64,000 nt of DNA from Mesorhizobium sp. CU3 (GCF_006442965.1 NZ_VFWX01000025.1:1-64000), one strand, 5' to 3'. Positions 42,766-51,283 are shown, counted from the first letter of the stretch. Program-made: numbers and translations. The notes: a model not told the origin generated them from the sequence alone.

Positions 42766-42899
42766 TTTTAGCGTGATACGGGATTGGAAGCCGGTGCGAG
42801 TCCGGCACGGTCGCGCCACTGTGATCGGCGAAAGCCGAAAGTCAGGCCTTATCCCGCAGCATCTGTCGAACAACGGGACGCAGTATCCCTCAGGAGGTC
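42766..42899 (+). promoter_or_regulatory. Cobalamin riboswitch upstream of cbtBA
   Basis: The conserved B12-box core is readable: GGAAGCCGGTGCGAGTCCGG at 42786-42805, then GCGCCACTGTGA, a GGCGAAAGCC hairpin and AGTCAGGCC. A late hairpin GGGA-CGCAGTA-TCCC at 42875-42889 sits directly before the CAGGAGG ribosome-binding site of cbtB, suggesting control of translation start. Ligand-bound RNA should switch off cobalt uptake when B12 is plentiful. Confidence 0.88.
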
Positions 42900-42902
42900 A
42901 AT

Positions 42903-43112
42903 ATGTCCGACGCCACCTTCGCCCCAAGCTACGGTCCGGTTGCGATTCCGGTCCGCGAGCTTCTGCCCTGGGCCATCTTCGCCGGCCTGCTGCTGATGTT
43001 GATGATCTATTTCGTCGGCGCGGAAGAAGGCGCGACGTCGCTTATCCGCGGCACGGCGGTGCACGAATTCGTGCATGACGGTCGCCACCTGCTCGGCTTC
43101 CCCTGCCACTAA
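42903..43112 (+). CDS. cbtB: Cobalt transporter subunit CbtB
   Basis: 69 residues with one membrane helix (LLPWAIFAGLLLMLMIYFVG) and the diagnostic C-terminal HEFVHDGRHLLGFPCH, whose three histidines and a cysteine are a likely cobalt-binding site. It lies immediately after a cobalamin riboswitch and 46 bases before cbtA. CbtAB is a predicted B12-regulated cobalt uptake system, known mainly from comparative genomics. Confidence 0.92.
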   Translation: MSDATFAPSYGPVAIPVRELLPWAIFAGLLLMLMIYFVGAEEGATSLIRGTAVHEFVHDGRHLLGFPCH

Positions 43113-43148
43113 AACGGTTCAGCATAGCTGAACTCGTTTTCTATAAAG
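43112..43148 (+). terminator. Hairpin between cbtB and cbtA
   Basis: AACGGTTCAG and CTGAACTCGTT at 43112-43139 form an imperfect stem around CATAG, followed by TTTTCTAT. It looks like a weak terminator or processing hairpin that could lower cbtA expression relative to cbtB. Confidence 0.45.
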
Positions 43149-43158
43149 GGTTAGTGAC

Positions 43159-43899
43159 ATGGTTGGAAAACTTTTGCTGCGCGGCATGCTTGTCGGGCTG
43201 GTCGCAGGGATTCTGGCTTTCGCCTTCGCGCGCGTCTACGGCGAGCCGCAGGTCGACAAGGCCATCGCCTTCGAAGAATCACAGGCGCAGGCCGCCGGCG
43301 AAGCGCCGGAGCCTGAGATCGTCAGCCGCGCCACGCAGGCCGGCATCGGGCTTGCCACCGGCGTTCTGGTCTATGGCGCGGCGTTGGGCGGATTGTTTTC
43401 GCTGGTCTTCGCCTATGCCTATGGCCGAATGGGCTCGCTCGGGCCGCGCGGCACGTCGGCGCTGCTGGCCGTACTCGGCTTCCTCGCCGTCATCGTGGTG
43501 CCGGGGCTGAAATATCCGGCGAACCCGCCGGCGGTCGGCAACCCCGAGACCATCGCCTACCGGACCGAACTGTTCTTCATCATGATCGTGATCTCGATCG
43601 CGGCAATGGTGGCGGCGGTGGGTCTGGCGCAACGGCTGTGGACACGGCTCGGCGGCTGGAACGCCTCGATCGTGGCGGGCCTGGCCTTCCTGGTCGTTTT
43701 CGCGCTGGTAAAGGCGGCGCTGCCCGACATCAACGAAGTGCCGGAGAACTTCTCGGCGATCGTGCTGTGGCAGTTCCGTGTCGCGTCGCTGGGCATCCAG
43801 TTGGTGTTGTGGACTGTCGTCGGGCTCGGCTTCGGCGCGGTCGCCGAGCGTGTCGTCGCGGCGCGCGACCAGCGCAGCCCGGCACGCCGCTACGCCTGA
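43159..43899 (+). CDS. cbtA: Cobalt transporter subunit CbtA
   Basis: 246 residues with about six membrane helices (LLLRGMLVGLVAGILAFAFA; GIGLATGVLVYGAALGGLF; LLAVLGFLAVIVVPGLKYPA; FIMIVISIAAMVAAVGLA; IVAGLAFLVVFALVKAAL; a last one near 220-240). YPANPPAVGNPETI and PDINEVPENFSA are the conserved loops of CbtA. It follows cbtB under the same riboswitch and is the membrane channel of the predicted cobalt transporter. Confidence 0.92.
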   Translation: MVGKLLLRGMLVGLVAGILAFAFARVYGEPQVDKAIAFEESQAQAAGEAPEPEIVSRATQAGIGLATGVLVYGAALGGLFSLVFAYAYGRMGSLGPRGTSALLAVLGFLAVIVVPGLKYPANPPAVGNPETIAYRTELFFIMIVISIAAMVAAVGLAQRLWTRLGGWNASIVAGLAFLVVFALVKAALPDINEVPENFSAIVLWQFRVASLGIQLVLWTVVGLGFGAVAERVVAARDQRSPARRYA

Positions 43900-43906
43900 A
43901 TATCCC

Positions 43907-44533
43907 ATGCATCGGCCGCCAAGGTCCCGCGCACTGGCGGCCGTCGTGTTTCTGGCGCTCTGGCCACCTCTTGCGGCTGTCGCACCGGCGCAGGCGCATA
44001 GCGGCTCCTCGGCGCCGCCTCCTCCCGGCATCCAGATCCCCAGCCTGACCCATGGCCAGATGGCGGTGATCGACCGCTATCGCAGCGACATCCTTGCGTT
44101 GGCCCAGCGCCAGACCGCGACCGACCCGACCTTCCGGCGGCTCTACAATCACGGCAACCTGCAATTCACCTACTGTCTGTGGGGCCTGATGCCAGGCAGT
44201 CTCGGCGACGAGGAAAGCCCATTCAACGAGTGCAGCCACGCCTATCTGGCCACCGCCAAGGCGCTGCTCACCTACATGGCGACGATGCCCGCCGCCGAGC
44301 GCGACGCCAAGGCGCTGATCTCCGCCATCGACGCCGACATGGTGCGTAGCGGCGCCTCATGGATCCTGTGCCAGTTCAGCGGCGAAAGCTTCGGCACCGG
44401 CGCAGTGGTCGAGCCCAAATGGCGGGACATGGTCTTCCATATGCCGAGCCTGGCGGTGCTGGTCGCTACGGTCGCGGCACTGATCGCCGCCGCATGGTCG
44501 ATCTTCGGCACATCTCGAGCCCGCGCGGCTTAG
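43907..44533 (+). CDS. Exported membrane-anchored protein downstream of cbtA
   Basis: 208 residues. Signal peptide with LAAVVFLALWPPLAAVAPAQ, a periplasmic domain with four cysteines (FTYCLWGL, FNECSHAY, ILCQFSG and one in the leader region), and a C-terminal membrane helix (SLAVLVATVAALIAAAWSIF). It starts 7 bases after the cbtA stop, so it is probably in the same riboswitch-controlled operon. I recognise no domain. A metal-delivery or assembly role for cobalt uptake is inferred from position only. Confidence 0.68.
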   Translation: MHRPPRSRALAAVVFLALWPPLAAVAPAQAHSGSSAPPPPGIQIPSLTHGQMAVIDRYRSDILALAQRQTATDPTFRRLYNHGNLQFTYCLWGLMPGSLGDEESPFNECSHAYLATAKALLTYMATMPAAERDAKALISAIDADMVRSGASWILCQFSGESFGTGAVVEPKWRDMVFHMPSLAVLVATVAALIAAAWSIFGTSRARAA

Positions 44534-44827
44534 CTAAAGATTGCCGGCGCGGGTCGATTGGGTGCCAGTGCCTGCAACGACGGCCAGCAAGGTGCGCAAT
44601 CGCAACACATCGGGATGCAACGCACCCCGGCTGTCTATCAGCGCGATCTTGCGCTGCGCCGCCGTTTCCAGATCGGCGTCATGCGGGACCGACAGCAGCC
44701 AGTCGGCAAACACCTCTTCCGGCGGCGGCAGCGGCGAGACGGCGCGCATTGTCGCCACGGTGACCCGGCGCGCCCTGCGGCGGCGTTCCGGCCGGCCGGG
44801 AGCAAGTCCGTCGTTGTGCTTATCCAT
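44534..44827 (-). CDS. 97-residue orphan protein under a cobalamin riboswitch
   Basis: ATG at 44827 with GGGAAGGACGAAC upstream. The N-terminus is very basic (GRPERRRRARRVTVATMR), then SPLPPPEEVFADWLLSVP, and a helical C-terminal half (DLETAAQRKIALIDSRGALH, DVLRLRTLLAVVAG). There are no cysteines and few histidines, so a metal site is unlikely. A full cobalamin riboswitch lies upstream on the same strand and no other gene follows before the convergent cbtA operon, so this protein seems to be the only target. No family is recognised. Confidence 0.6.
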   Translation of the reverse strand: MDKHNDGLAPGRPERRRRARRVTVATMRAVSPLPPPEEVFADWLLSVPHDADLETAAQRKIALIDSRGALHPDVLRLRTLLAVVAGTGTQSTRAGNL

Positions 44828-44944
44828 GTTCGTCCTTCCCGATGAGGACTGAACCTGGTGGTGATGGAGGAAAGCCACGGAGGCCTGTGGCCGATCCGCA
44901 TCTGCCTCTTGATCGCCCACCGCGATCAGTCGAGTTCAACTCTG

Positions 44945-45122
44945 TTCCAGGCTGGTTTCCGGGCTTCGAAGCCGTCCTCTCGGACCTGTTCCGACACCTT
45001 CCCGGGCGTATCGCCCAGTGGCTGCTCGTCGGAACGCAAGCTTCGCTACCGTTGCGGGGGCAGCGCCGGCATTGAACCGGCTTCCCAATTATCCCTCAGG
45101 CCGACTCAGGCCGAAGGGCACC
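44945..45122 (-). promoter_or_regulatory. Second cobalamin riboswitch, minus strand
   Basis: Read on the minus strand: GGTGCCC near the 5' end, GGGAAGCCGGTTCAATGCCGG, GCGCTGCCCCCGCAACGGTA, GCAGCCACTG, a GGGAAGG segment and the closing GAAGCCCGGAAACCAGCC at 44949-44966. These are the consensus blocks of the cobalamin element in order. The downstream start codon is about 118 bases away. Repression by B12 is expected. Confidence 0.9.
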
Positions 45123-45301
45123 TTGAACCAAGCGATCTAATCATCCGCAGGTGATGGTCGTCCATCGGAAAGCGACATCGGCGAAGCGCAAAGACGACTG
45201 GGCCAGCGGCGATGCGTCGCCTGCCTCCGCCTAGCGGAACAGCCTAGGCTGGCGTAAGGATCAGCAATCCCTGCGGCATTCCTGAGTCGCTGCAACCGAG
45301 C

Positions 45302-46249
45302 ATGTCCCTCTCCGAAGTCCTCGCCGTCACCGCCGCCTGCTGCAGCGCGCTGAGCTCCATGTTCCTCAGCGAGCTCAGGGGTCGCGTTCCCCTGCTCCAG
45401 CTTGCCCGCTGGCAGATGCTCGCGACCTTCGCGATGACCGGCACGGTGTCGCTGGCGCTCGGCGGCTGGCACACGATCGGCCCGAGGGAGTTCTGGCTGC
45501 TTGCCGGATCGAGCTTCGCCGGCATCACCATCGCCAGCACGGCCTATTTCGCCACCATCTATTCGGTTGGCCCGCGCATCACGGCCCTGCTCTTCTCGCT
45601 CACCTCGCCTTTCGCGCTGGCGCTCGGCTATCTCGTGCTCGGCGAGACCATCCGTCCCGGGCAGGCCTTGGGCGTGGCGTTGGTGCTCGCCGGTATCGTG
45701 CTTGCCATCGGCATGCCGCGGCGCTTCCTCAGGCGCGGCGACTTGGCGCCAGCCATGCCCGTCGTCACCCCTTCCGCCGTACCGGTCAGCACCGCCCCTG
45801 CCCCGCCGCTGACAGGACGCTTGTGGCCGGGCGTCCTGCTCGGCGTGACGACGGCGATCGGCCAGGCGATCGGCACCCTGTTGGCGCGGCCGGCCATGGC
45901 CGCCGGCGTCGAGCCGTTCACGGCCATGGCGCTGCGCTCCGGCCTCGCCGTGATCCTGTTCATTGCGCTGGCCGCGACGCCATTCGGCAGGGGCAAGCGC
46001 GAAGCCGTCCAGTTCGGCACGGTCGGGCTTGCCGTGCTCTCCGCCTTCGTCGGCACCTCGCTCGGAATGTCCTGCCTGATGGCGGCGCTGCGCACCGGCA
46101 ATGTCGGCATCATCTCGACATTGTCCTCGATGACACCGGTCATCATCCTGCCGATGGTGTGGTTGCGCAGCGGCCAAAGACCGACAGCCGCCGCCTGGGC
46201 CGGCGCGCTTCTCGCCATCGCCGGCACGGCGCTGATCAGCTTGAGGTGA
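45302..46249 (+). CDS. EamA/DMT-family transporter
   Basis: 315 residues with about ten hydrophobic helices in two EamA repeats. The first (about 1-135) ends with GYLVLGETIRPGQALGVALV; the second (about 175-310) ends with PMVWLRSGQRPTAAAWAGAL. Such proteins export small metabolites or amino acids. A proline/alanine-rich cytosolic linker separates the repeats. The start ATG at 45302 has no strong Shine-Dalgarno. It converges with chrA, 7 bases apart at the stops. Confidence 0.83.
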   Translation: MSLSEVLAVTAACCSALSSMFLSELRGRVPLLQLARWQMLATFAMTGTVSLALGGWHTIGPREFWLLAGSSFAGITIASTAYFATIYSVGPRITALLFSLTSPFALALGYLVLGETIRPGQALGVALVLAGIVLAIGMPRRFLRRGDLAPAMPVVTPSAVPVSTAPAPPLTGRLWPGVLLGVTTAIGQAIGTLLARPAMAAGVEPFTAMALRSGLAVILFIALAATPFGRGKREAVQFGTVGLAVLSAFVGTSLGMSCLMAALRTGNVGIISTLSSMTPVIILPMVWLRSGQRPTAAAWAGALLAIAGTALISLR

Positions 46250-46256
46250 GCCTGCT

Positions 46257-47654
46257 CTACAGGTGGGCCAGCACCAACCCCGCCAGGGCGGCACCGATCA
46301 GCGTCGGGATCATCCCCACCTTGAAGCGCAGCAAGGCGAGCATCGCGAGCGCCGACAGCAAGGCGGCCCGCCAGTCGATCGAAGTCAGCACCGGAACGTC
46401 CGGCCGCATCCCCGCCATATCGATCTCGACCACCTGACGGAACACGACATGCAGGCCGAACCACAGCGCGAGGTTCAAGATGACGCCGACGACCGCCGCG
46501 GTGATGGCCGAGAGCGCCGTCGACAGGGCTTTGTTGCCGCGCAGGATCTCGATGTAGGGCGCGCCGAGGAAAATCCACAGGAAGCACGGCGCGAAGGTGA
46601 CCCAGGTGGTGAGCAGCGCGCCAAGGCCGCCGGCAAGCCAGGGCGACAGTGTTCCGGGCGCGCGGAACGCGGCGAGATAGCCGACGAATTGCAGCACCAT
46701 GACCAGCGGTCCGGGCGTGGTCTCGGCCAAGCCCAGGCCATCGAGCATCTCGCCCGGCGTCAGCCAATGGAAGGTGCCGACGGCGGCCTGCGCGACATAG
46801 GCAAGCACGGCGTAGGCGCCGCCGAAGGTGACGACGGCCATCAGGCTGAAGAAGCCGCTAATCTGCGTCCAGAGGCTCGACCAGCCGGTGAAGAGGCCAA
46901 GCAAGGCGACCGGACCGAGCCAGACCGGCAGCCAGATCGCCAGTACGCGCAAAGGATGCCAGCGCGTCGGCCGCGTGTGGCGCAATTCGCCGCGCTCGAA
47001 CAAGGCGTCGATGATGCCGACGCTGTGCTGCCCGCAGCTCTTCGCACCGGCATGGCCGGCCGTGCTGAACATATGCGGCGCGACGCGGCTGCCGAGCCAG
47101 CCGATGAGACCCGCGGCGAGCACGATCAGCGGGAACGGGACGCGGAACAGATAGATGCCGACAAAGGCGAGCGCGGCGATCGCCAGCATGGCGCGCGTCT
47201 TCAACGCCCGTTTGCCGATGCGGATCACCGCCTCGACGACGACGGCAAGCACCGCTGCCTTGACGCCGAAGAAGAGCGCGTCGACCAGAGGCACCTGGCG
47301 ATAGGCGGCATAGAGCGCGCTCAGGGCCAGCATCACCACTGCTCCCGGCAGCACGAACAGGATGCCGGCTATGAGACCGCCGGCGGTGCGATGCATGAGC
47401 CAGCCGATATAGATCGCAAGCTGCTGCGCCTCGGGTCCAGGCAGAAGCATGCAGTAGTTGAGCGCATGCAGGAAACGCTGCTCGCCGATCCAGCGGCGCT
47501 CCTCGACCAGTTCCTTGTGCATCAGCGCGATCTGCCCGGCCGGCCCGCCGAAGCTCAGCAGGCCGATTTTCGTCCAGATTTTCGTCGCCTGACCAAGCGA
47601 CGGCACGTCCGGCATCGCGACCGGGCCGTCATTGTTTGCGATCGAGGCCGTCAT
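46257..47654 (-). CDS. chrA: Chromate efflux transporter ChrA
   Basis: 465 residues, long-chain bidomain CHR family. Each half has the motif set GLLSFGGPAGQIALMHKELV (N-half, near 30) and VVTFGGAYAVLAYVAQAAVG (C-half), with PGPEAQQLAIYIGW and TTPGPLVMVLQFVGY as the paired second motifs. It has ten to thirteen membrane helices. It expels chromate, probably as a proton or sulfate antiporter. The ATG at 47654 overlaps the chrB stop (ATGA), so the two are translated together. Confidence 0.93.
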   Translation of the reverse strand: MTASIANNDGPVAMPDVPSLGQATKIWTKIGLLSFGGPAGQIALMHKELVEERRWIGEQRFLHALNYCMLLPGPEAQQLAIYIGWLMHRTAGGLIAGILFVLPGAVVMLALSALYAAYRQVPLVDALFFGVKAAVLAVVVEAVIRIGKRALKTRAMLAIAALAFVGIYLFRVPFPLIVLAAGLIGWLGSRVAPHMFSTAGHAGAKSCGQHSVGIIDALFERGELRHTRPTRWHPLRVLAIWLPVWLGPVALLGLFTGWSSLWTQISGFFSLMAVVTFGGAYAVLAYVAQAAVGTFHWLTPGEMLDGLGLAETTPGPLVMVLQFVGYLAAFRAPGTLSPWLAGGLGALLTTWVTFAPCFLWIFLGAPYIEILRGNKALSTALSAITAAVVGVILNLALWFGLHVVFRQVVEIDMAGMRPDVPVLTSIDWRAALLSALAMLALLRFKVGMIPTLIGAALAGLVLAHL

Positions 47655-48478
47655 GCGCGCGCCTCGCCCGGCTTGCCGGCCGGCCAGTTGTGGGTTTCCT
47701 CCACCGCGTCGCGGCACCAGCGATAGAAGGCATCATAAAGCAGCATGCCGGCATCGAGTTGCGCGAGGTCGTCACGATACATGCGCGACAAGCCCAGCGA
47801 GGCGGCGAGGAAGCCAGCCGCCTGCGGCGCGAGGTCAAGCCTTGCCGTGTCGGCCGCCCGCACGATCATGGCGAGGCGATCGAGGGCGGCGCAGCGCAGG
47901 CCAAACTCCTCCAGCATCGTGTCGAAGGTGCAGCCCTCGCCGCGATGGCTCCAGAACACGCCCTCGATGTCGAAAGGCGTTGCGCCGAAGCGTTCGGCGA
48001 CAAGCGGCACCTCCGATGCGCTGACAAACAGGAAGACGGCGTTGCGGTCGACAAAGCGGCGGATGAGCCACGGACAGGCGATGCGGTCGACCTTCGGGCG
48101 CGCGCGCGTCACCCAGACCGTACGGCCGTTTGCGTCACGCTCCGGCAGTTGGCCAGGCGACACGAGAAGTCCCTCGGCCTGCCGCCATGCTTCGAAGCCG
48201 CCTTCCAGGCTCTCGGCCGCAACGCCGTGATGGCGGAGCCAGGCCGCGGCGCCTTGGCTGAGCTTCTGGCCGCGCTGGCAGACGACTATGACATGTCTCG
48301 CGGCGAACTCGCCGGCCCAATTGTCGGTCGTTGCAAAAGGCCGCCTTACGCTTGCCGGGAGAAGGCGCGGGTCGGCGGCATAGTCTTCTTCGGTGCGCAC
48401 ATCGACGACGACGGGCGCATCGGGAAGCCCCATAAGGCGCATAAGCTGATTGGCGGTGATTTCACTGTTCGACGGCAT
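47651..48478 (-). CDS. chrB: Rhodanese-ChrB fusion, chromate resistance protein
   Basis: 275 residues. The N-terminal rhodanese domain (about 10-110; PVVVDVRTEEDYAADPRLL, active-site Cys in IVVCQRGQKLSQG) is fused to a ChrB domain (WVTRARPKVDRIACPWLIRRF, HRGEGCTFDTMLEEF). ChrB proteins act as chromate-responsive regulators or accessory factors. Start 48478 follows AGGGAGGG. It is upstream of and overlapping chrA; no separate chromate regulator is present, so ChrB may serve that role. Confidence 0.9.
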   Translation of the reverse strand: MPSNSEITANQLMRLMGLPDAPVVVDVRTEEDYAADPRLLPASVRRPFATTDNWAGEFAARHVIVVCQRGQKLSQGAAAWLRHHGVAAESLEGGFEAWRQAEGLLVSPGQLPERDANGRTVWVTRARPKVDRIACPWLIRRFVDRNAVFLFVSASEVPLVAERFGATPFDIEGVFWSHRGEGCTFDTMLEEFGLRCAALDRLAMIVRAADTARLDLAPQAAGFLAASLGLSRMYRDDLAQLDAGMLLYDAFYRWCRDAVEETHNWPAGKPGEARA

Positions 48479-48640
48479 AAGCGTCCCTCCCTGACGGGAT
48501 GTGTGGACGCGATACTTGGGCTGCCGCCTCACGGGGTAATCGCGATCAACCCCTTGCCGCGATCTAACCGCATCGCCGACGCGAACGCAACAAACAGTTG
48601 GATGAATGATGCCAAGCGCGGCCAACAGTGGGGCCTTCGA

Positions 48641-49543
48641 CTAATGCGCCGCCGCCCTGGCATAGCGCCCGGGTGGTTGGCCGACATGGCGGCTGAAGGC
48701 GGTGCTGAAGGTGCTAGCGGAGCCGTAGCCGACGCGCTCTGCGACCTCGGCGATGTCGGCCTCCCGCCGGCGCAGCATGTCCTTGGCCAACGCCATGCGC
48801 CACGACAGCAGATACTCCATCGGCGGCATGCCGACGCTGCGCAGGAAGCGGTCGAAGAAGGCGGAGCGCGACAGCGCCGCCACCCCGGCCAGCTCGACAA
48901 TCGTCCAGGGCCGCGCCGGGTCGGCGTGCATTTTGCGGATCGCTTCGGCCAGCCGGGCGTCGCCCAGGCCGCGCAGCAGCCCGGCCGACGCGCCGGGCGT
49001 CTGCGTCTGCCGGAGCGATTCGACCAGCAGGATTTCGATCAGCTTGGTCAGCACCAGCTCGCGCCCCGCATACTGCCCGGCGGCCTCCTCGATCAGCAGT
49101 TTCACGAGCACCGACAGCCGCTCGACGCCGCGGACATGTACTTGGGCAGGCAGCAGCGAAACCAGCAGGCCGGCATCCTCGCCGTCGAAGAGAAAATAGC
49201 CGCCCAGCATGCGCAGGTCGGGTGGGCCGTCCTGCCTGCCATGCCGCACCTCGCCATCGGCTGTCGTGGCAAGATCGGGATCGATGAAGGTCGGAACCGC
49301 AGGCTCGAAGCCCGACATGGTGAAGCCCGGCGTTGTCGGCAGCAGAACGAAGTCGCCCGCCTCGAGCGTCAAGGGCGGCTGCCCGTCCAGGGCCAGGCGG
49401 CATGAGCCCTCGATGACGATGGCGAAGCTCGGATGGCCGAAATCAGCGTAGCGCACACCCCAGCGCCCGGCGCCGCTGATGCCTTTGGTGAACACCGCGC
49501 GGGGCCTGAGCAGCCCTATGACTTCAGAGAGCGGGTCGACCAT
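48641..49543 (-). CDS. AraC-family regulator with cupin_6 domain
   Basis: 300 residues. An N-terminal cupin-like effector domain (about 15-190; AIVIEGSCRLALDGQPPLTL, GDFVLLPTTPGF) and two C-terminal helix-turn-helix motifs (VAALSRSAFFDRFLRSVG and IAEVAERVGYGSASTFSTAF, then GQPPGRYAR). The ATG at 49543 is preferred over a TTG at 49579. It is divergent from a short-chain dehydrogenase gene, its probable target. It lies 162 bases upstream of chrB but is unlikely to share its transcript. Confidence 0.9.
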   Translation of the reverse strand: MVDPLSEVIGLLRPRAVFTKGISGAGRWGVRYADFGHPSFAIVIEGSCRLALDGQPPLTLEAGDFVLLPTTPGFTMSGFEPAVPTFIDPDLATTADGEVRHGRQDGPPDLRMLGGYFLFDGEDAGLLVSLLPAQVHVRGVERLSVLVKLLIEEAAGQYAGRELVLTKLIEILLVESLRQTQTPGASAGLLRGLGDARLAEAIRKMHADPARPWTIVELAGVAALSRSAFFDRFLRSVGMPPMEYLLSWRMALAKDMLRRREADIAEVAERVGYGSASTFSTAFSRHVGQPPGRYARAAAH

Positions 49544-49569
49544 ATCCCGGACTCTTGCAAACAAACTAT

Positions 49570-49592
49570 GGACTGTCAATTATAGATAGTCC
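49570..49592. promoter_or_regulatory. Possible operator between the AraC and SDR genes
   Basis: GGACT at 49570-49574 and AGTCC at 49588-49592 are inverted around a 13-base AT-rich centre in the 102-base gap between the divergent genes. The repeat is short and AraC proteins usually bind direct repeats, so this is only a candidate. Confidence 0.3.
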
Positions 49593-49645
49593 TGCCCATC
49601 GCGCATACCTTGTCGCCGCAAACCCAGCAACAAGGAAACGATCCC

Positions 49646-50398
49646 ATGCAAACCATATTGATCACCGGCGCTTCCTCGGGCTACGGCCTGGAAACAGCCC
49701 GTCACTTCCTGGCCAATGGCTGGAGCGTCATCGCCACCATGCGCAGGCCGCGCGAGGATCTGCTGCCGCGTTCGCCGGCGCTGCGCGTCCTGCCGCTCGA
49801 CGTGACGGATGAGACCAGCATCGCAACGGCGATCGATGCCGCCGGACCGATCGATGCGCTGGTCAACAATGCCGGCATCGGTATCGCCGGCGCCTTCGAG
49901 GCCACGCCGATGGCGCATATCCGCAAAATCTTCGAGACCAACACGTTCGGCGTCATGGCGATGACGCAGGCTGCGATCCCGCAGATGCGCGAGCGCGGCT
50001 CGGGCGTCATCGTCAACGTGACATCGAGCGCCACGCTGGCGCCCTTCCCGTTGGCGGCGCCCTACACCGCGAGCAAGCAGGCGATCGAAGGTTTCACCGG
50101 CTCACTGGCGCTCGAACTCGCACCTTTCGGCATTCGCGCGAAGCTGGTCGAGCCCGGCTATGGCCCGACGACGCGGTTCTCGCAAAACACGGAAGTCCGC
50201 GTCCAGGACCTGATCCCCGAGGCCTATGCCGATTTCGCCAAGGCGATCTTCGGCGATCTGGACGAGCCAGCCATGGCAGCGCCTCTGACCACGCGCGAAA
50301 TCGACGTCGCCGAAGGCGTGTGGCGTGCCGTCAACGACACGACAGGAACGCTGCGTTTTCCCGCTGGCGCCGATTCGATGGCGCTGGCTGCGGTTTAG
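49646..50398 (+). CDS. Short-chain dehydrogenase/reductase
   Basis: 250 residues of the classical SDR family: cofactor motif TGASSGYGLETAR, DVTD, NNAGIG, the catalytic Ser in VNVTSSATLAP and Y-T-A-S-K. An Arg pair after strand 2 (TMRRPRE) suggests NADP preference. Oxidoreductase with an unknown alcohol/ketone substrate. ATG 49646 follows AAGGAAACG. It is divergent from the AraC regulator, which probably controls it. Confidence 0.9.
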   Translation: MQTILITGASSGYGLETARHFLANGWSVIATMRRPREDLLPRSPALRVLPLDVTDETSIATAIDAAGPIDALVNNAGIGIAGAFEATPMAHIRKIFETNTFGVMAMTQAAIPQMRERGSGVIVNVTSSATLAPFPLAAPYTASKQAIEGFTGSLALELAPFGIRAKLVEPGYGPTTRFSQNTEVRVQDLIPEAYADFAKAIFGDLDEPAMAAPLTTREIDVAEGVWRAVNDTTGTLRFPAGADSMALAAV

Positions 50399-50513
50399 CG
50401 CGTTCGCAACCAAACGGTTGTTTTCGCGTTTGTTTAAGCCGCGGAAAGCATGTCTCGCGCCATATAGCCGTTGGTTTCGGCGGCAAACCACGCGAAACAG
50501 GGAGGAGGCCGCA

Positions 50514-50861
50514 ATGACACGGCCAGCAGTCGAGATAGGCGACAGGGTGGCGCTGGTCGCCACGGTTACCGAGTGTATCAACGACCGCGTGGTGATAAGC
50601 CTGCCCAGCAATGATCACAGCTATTGCATGGTGGCCCCCAACGCCAAGGCTGGCGACAAGCTGCGGCTTGAGGGCGAGGTCGTGCATATCGACGAGGATT
50701 CAAACCGGATCACGGTGCAGGTGCTTGGGCGCGTCACGGTTGACAGCACCTCCGTCGAGATGGTGGCGAGGCGCCGCGATATGGATCATATCGGTTCCAA
50801 CGTCCCCGGCCACTCAAGACCCAGGACACCCGCCCACCCGCACGGCAGCAGCCACCGCTGA
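50514..50861 (+). CDS. Small beta-rich hypothetical protein
   Basis: 115 residues with a perfect GGAGGAGG ribosome-binding site. The first 85 form alternating strands (VEIGDRVALVATVTECINDR, KLRLEGEVVHIDEDSNRITVQV, RVTVDSTSVEMVARR), like an OB-fold or SH3-like barrel. The tail is basic and rich in Pro/His. I cannot name the family. Confidence 0.65.
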   Translation: MTRPAVEIGDRVALVATVTECINDRVVISLPSNDHSYCMVAPNAKAGDKLRLEGEVVHIDEDSNRITVQVLGRVTVDSTSVEMVARRRDMDHIGSNVPGHSRPRTPAHPHGSSHR

Positions 50862-50914
50862 GGCGGATAATCGGCGTGGAAGCCGTCGAACCTTTGCCGC
50901 GGCGCATTTGGCTT

Positions 50915-51064
50915 CTAGTGTCGCTTGAAATACTGCACTTCCCGCTCGTGTTTTTCGGCTGCCTTGCGAGATTTGAAGGTGCCGAGATTGCGGCGCCTGC
51001 CGGTCCTCGGATCGAGCTTGCGCGAATAAAGACGGTATTGGCCTGATTTCAGCTTGCGGATCAT
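50915..51064 (-). CDS. 49-residue Arg/Lys-rich small protein
   Basis: Reads MIRKLKSGQYRLYSRKLDPR then TGRRRNLGTFKSRKAAEKHE and ends EVQYFKRH. Small proteins with this K-L-K-S-G-x-Y-R-L-Y-S-R-K start and an A-x-x-H-E-R-x-V-Q-Y-F-K-R end are widespread in rhizobia as I recall. GGAGG lies before the ATG at 51064. The fold looks like an integrase AP2-like N-terminal strand set, but no catalytic domain follows. Function unknown. Confidence 0.7.
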   Translation of the reverse strand: MIRKLKSGQYRLYSRKLDPRTGRRRNLGTFKSRKAAEKHEREVQYFKRH

Positions 51065-51283
51065 GGCGACCTCCCTGCGGCCTGAAAGGCCAACCCGCCG
51101 CCGTCGTCCAGGTTCCGGCAGCCGGCATTTGCGAAGCGGCCAGCGTGAACCATTTCACGGACGCAAGCGACACAATGTCGGAATCGACCCCGCAGCGACA
51201 CAATTAGGTCGAATTATTTGTACTCAAATGACTTCCGCGACGTTATGTCAGGGTCGCGAGCGGCCGGATCGGAGGAGGGTGAT

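Noticed and set aside
46263..47726. 487-codon plus-strand frame opposite chrA
   Set aside because: Hydrophilic Arg/Gln/Gly-rich antisense shadow; ChrA motifs on the minus strand explain the sequence.
47636..49405. 589-codon plus-strand frame across chrB and the AraC gene
   Set aside because: It spans two real minus-strand genes and their gap, with no domain in its own translation.
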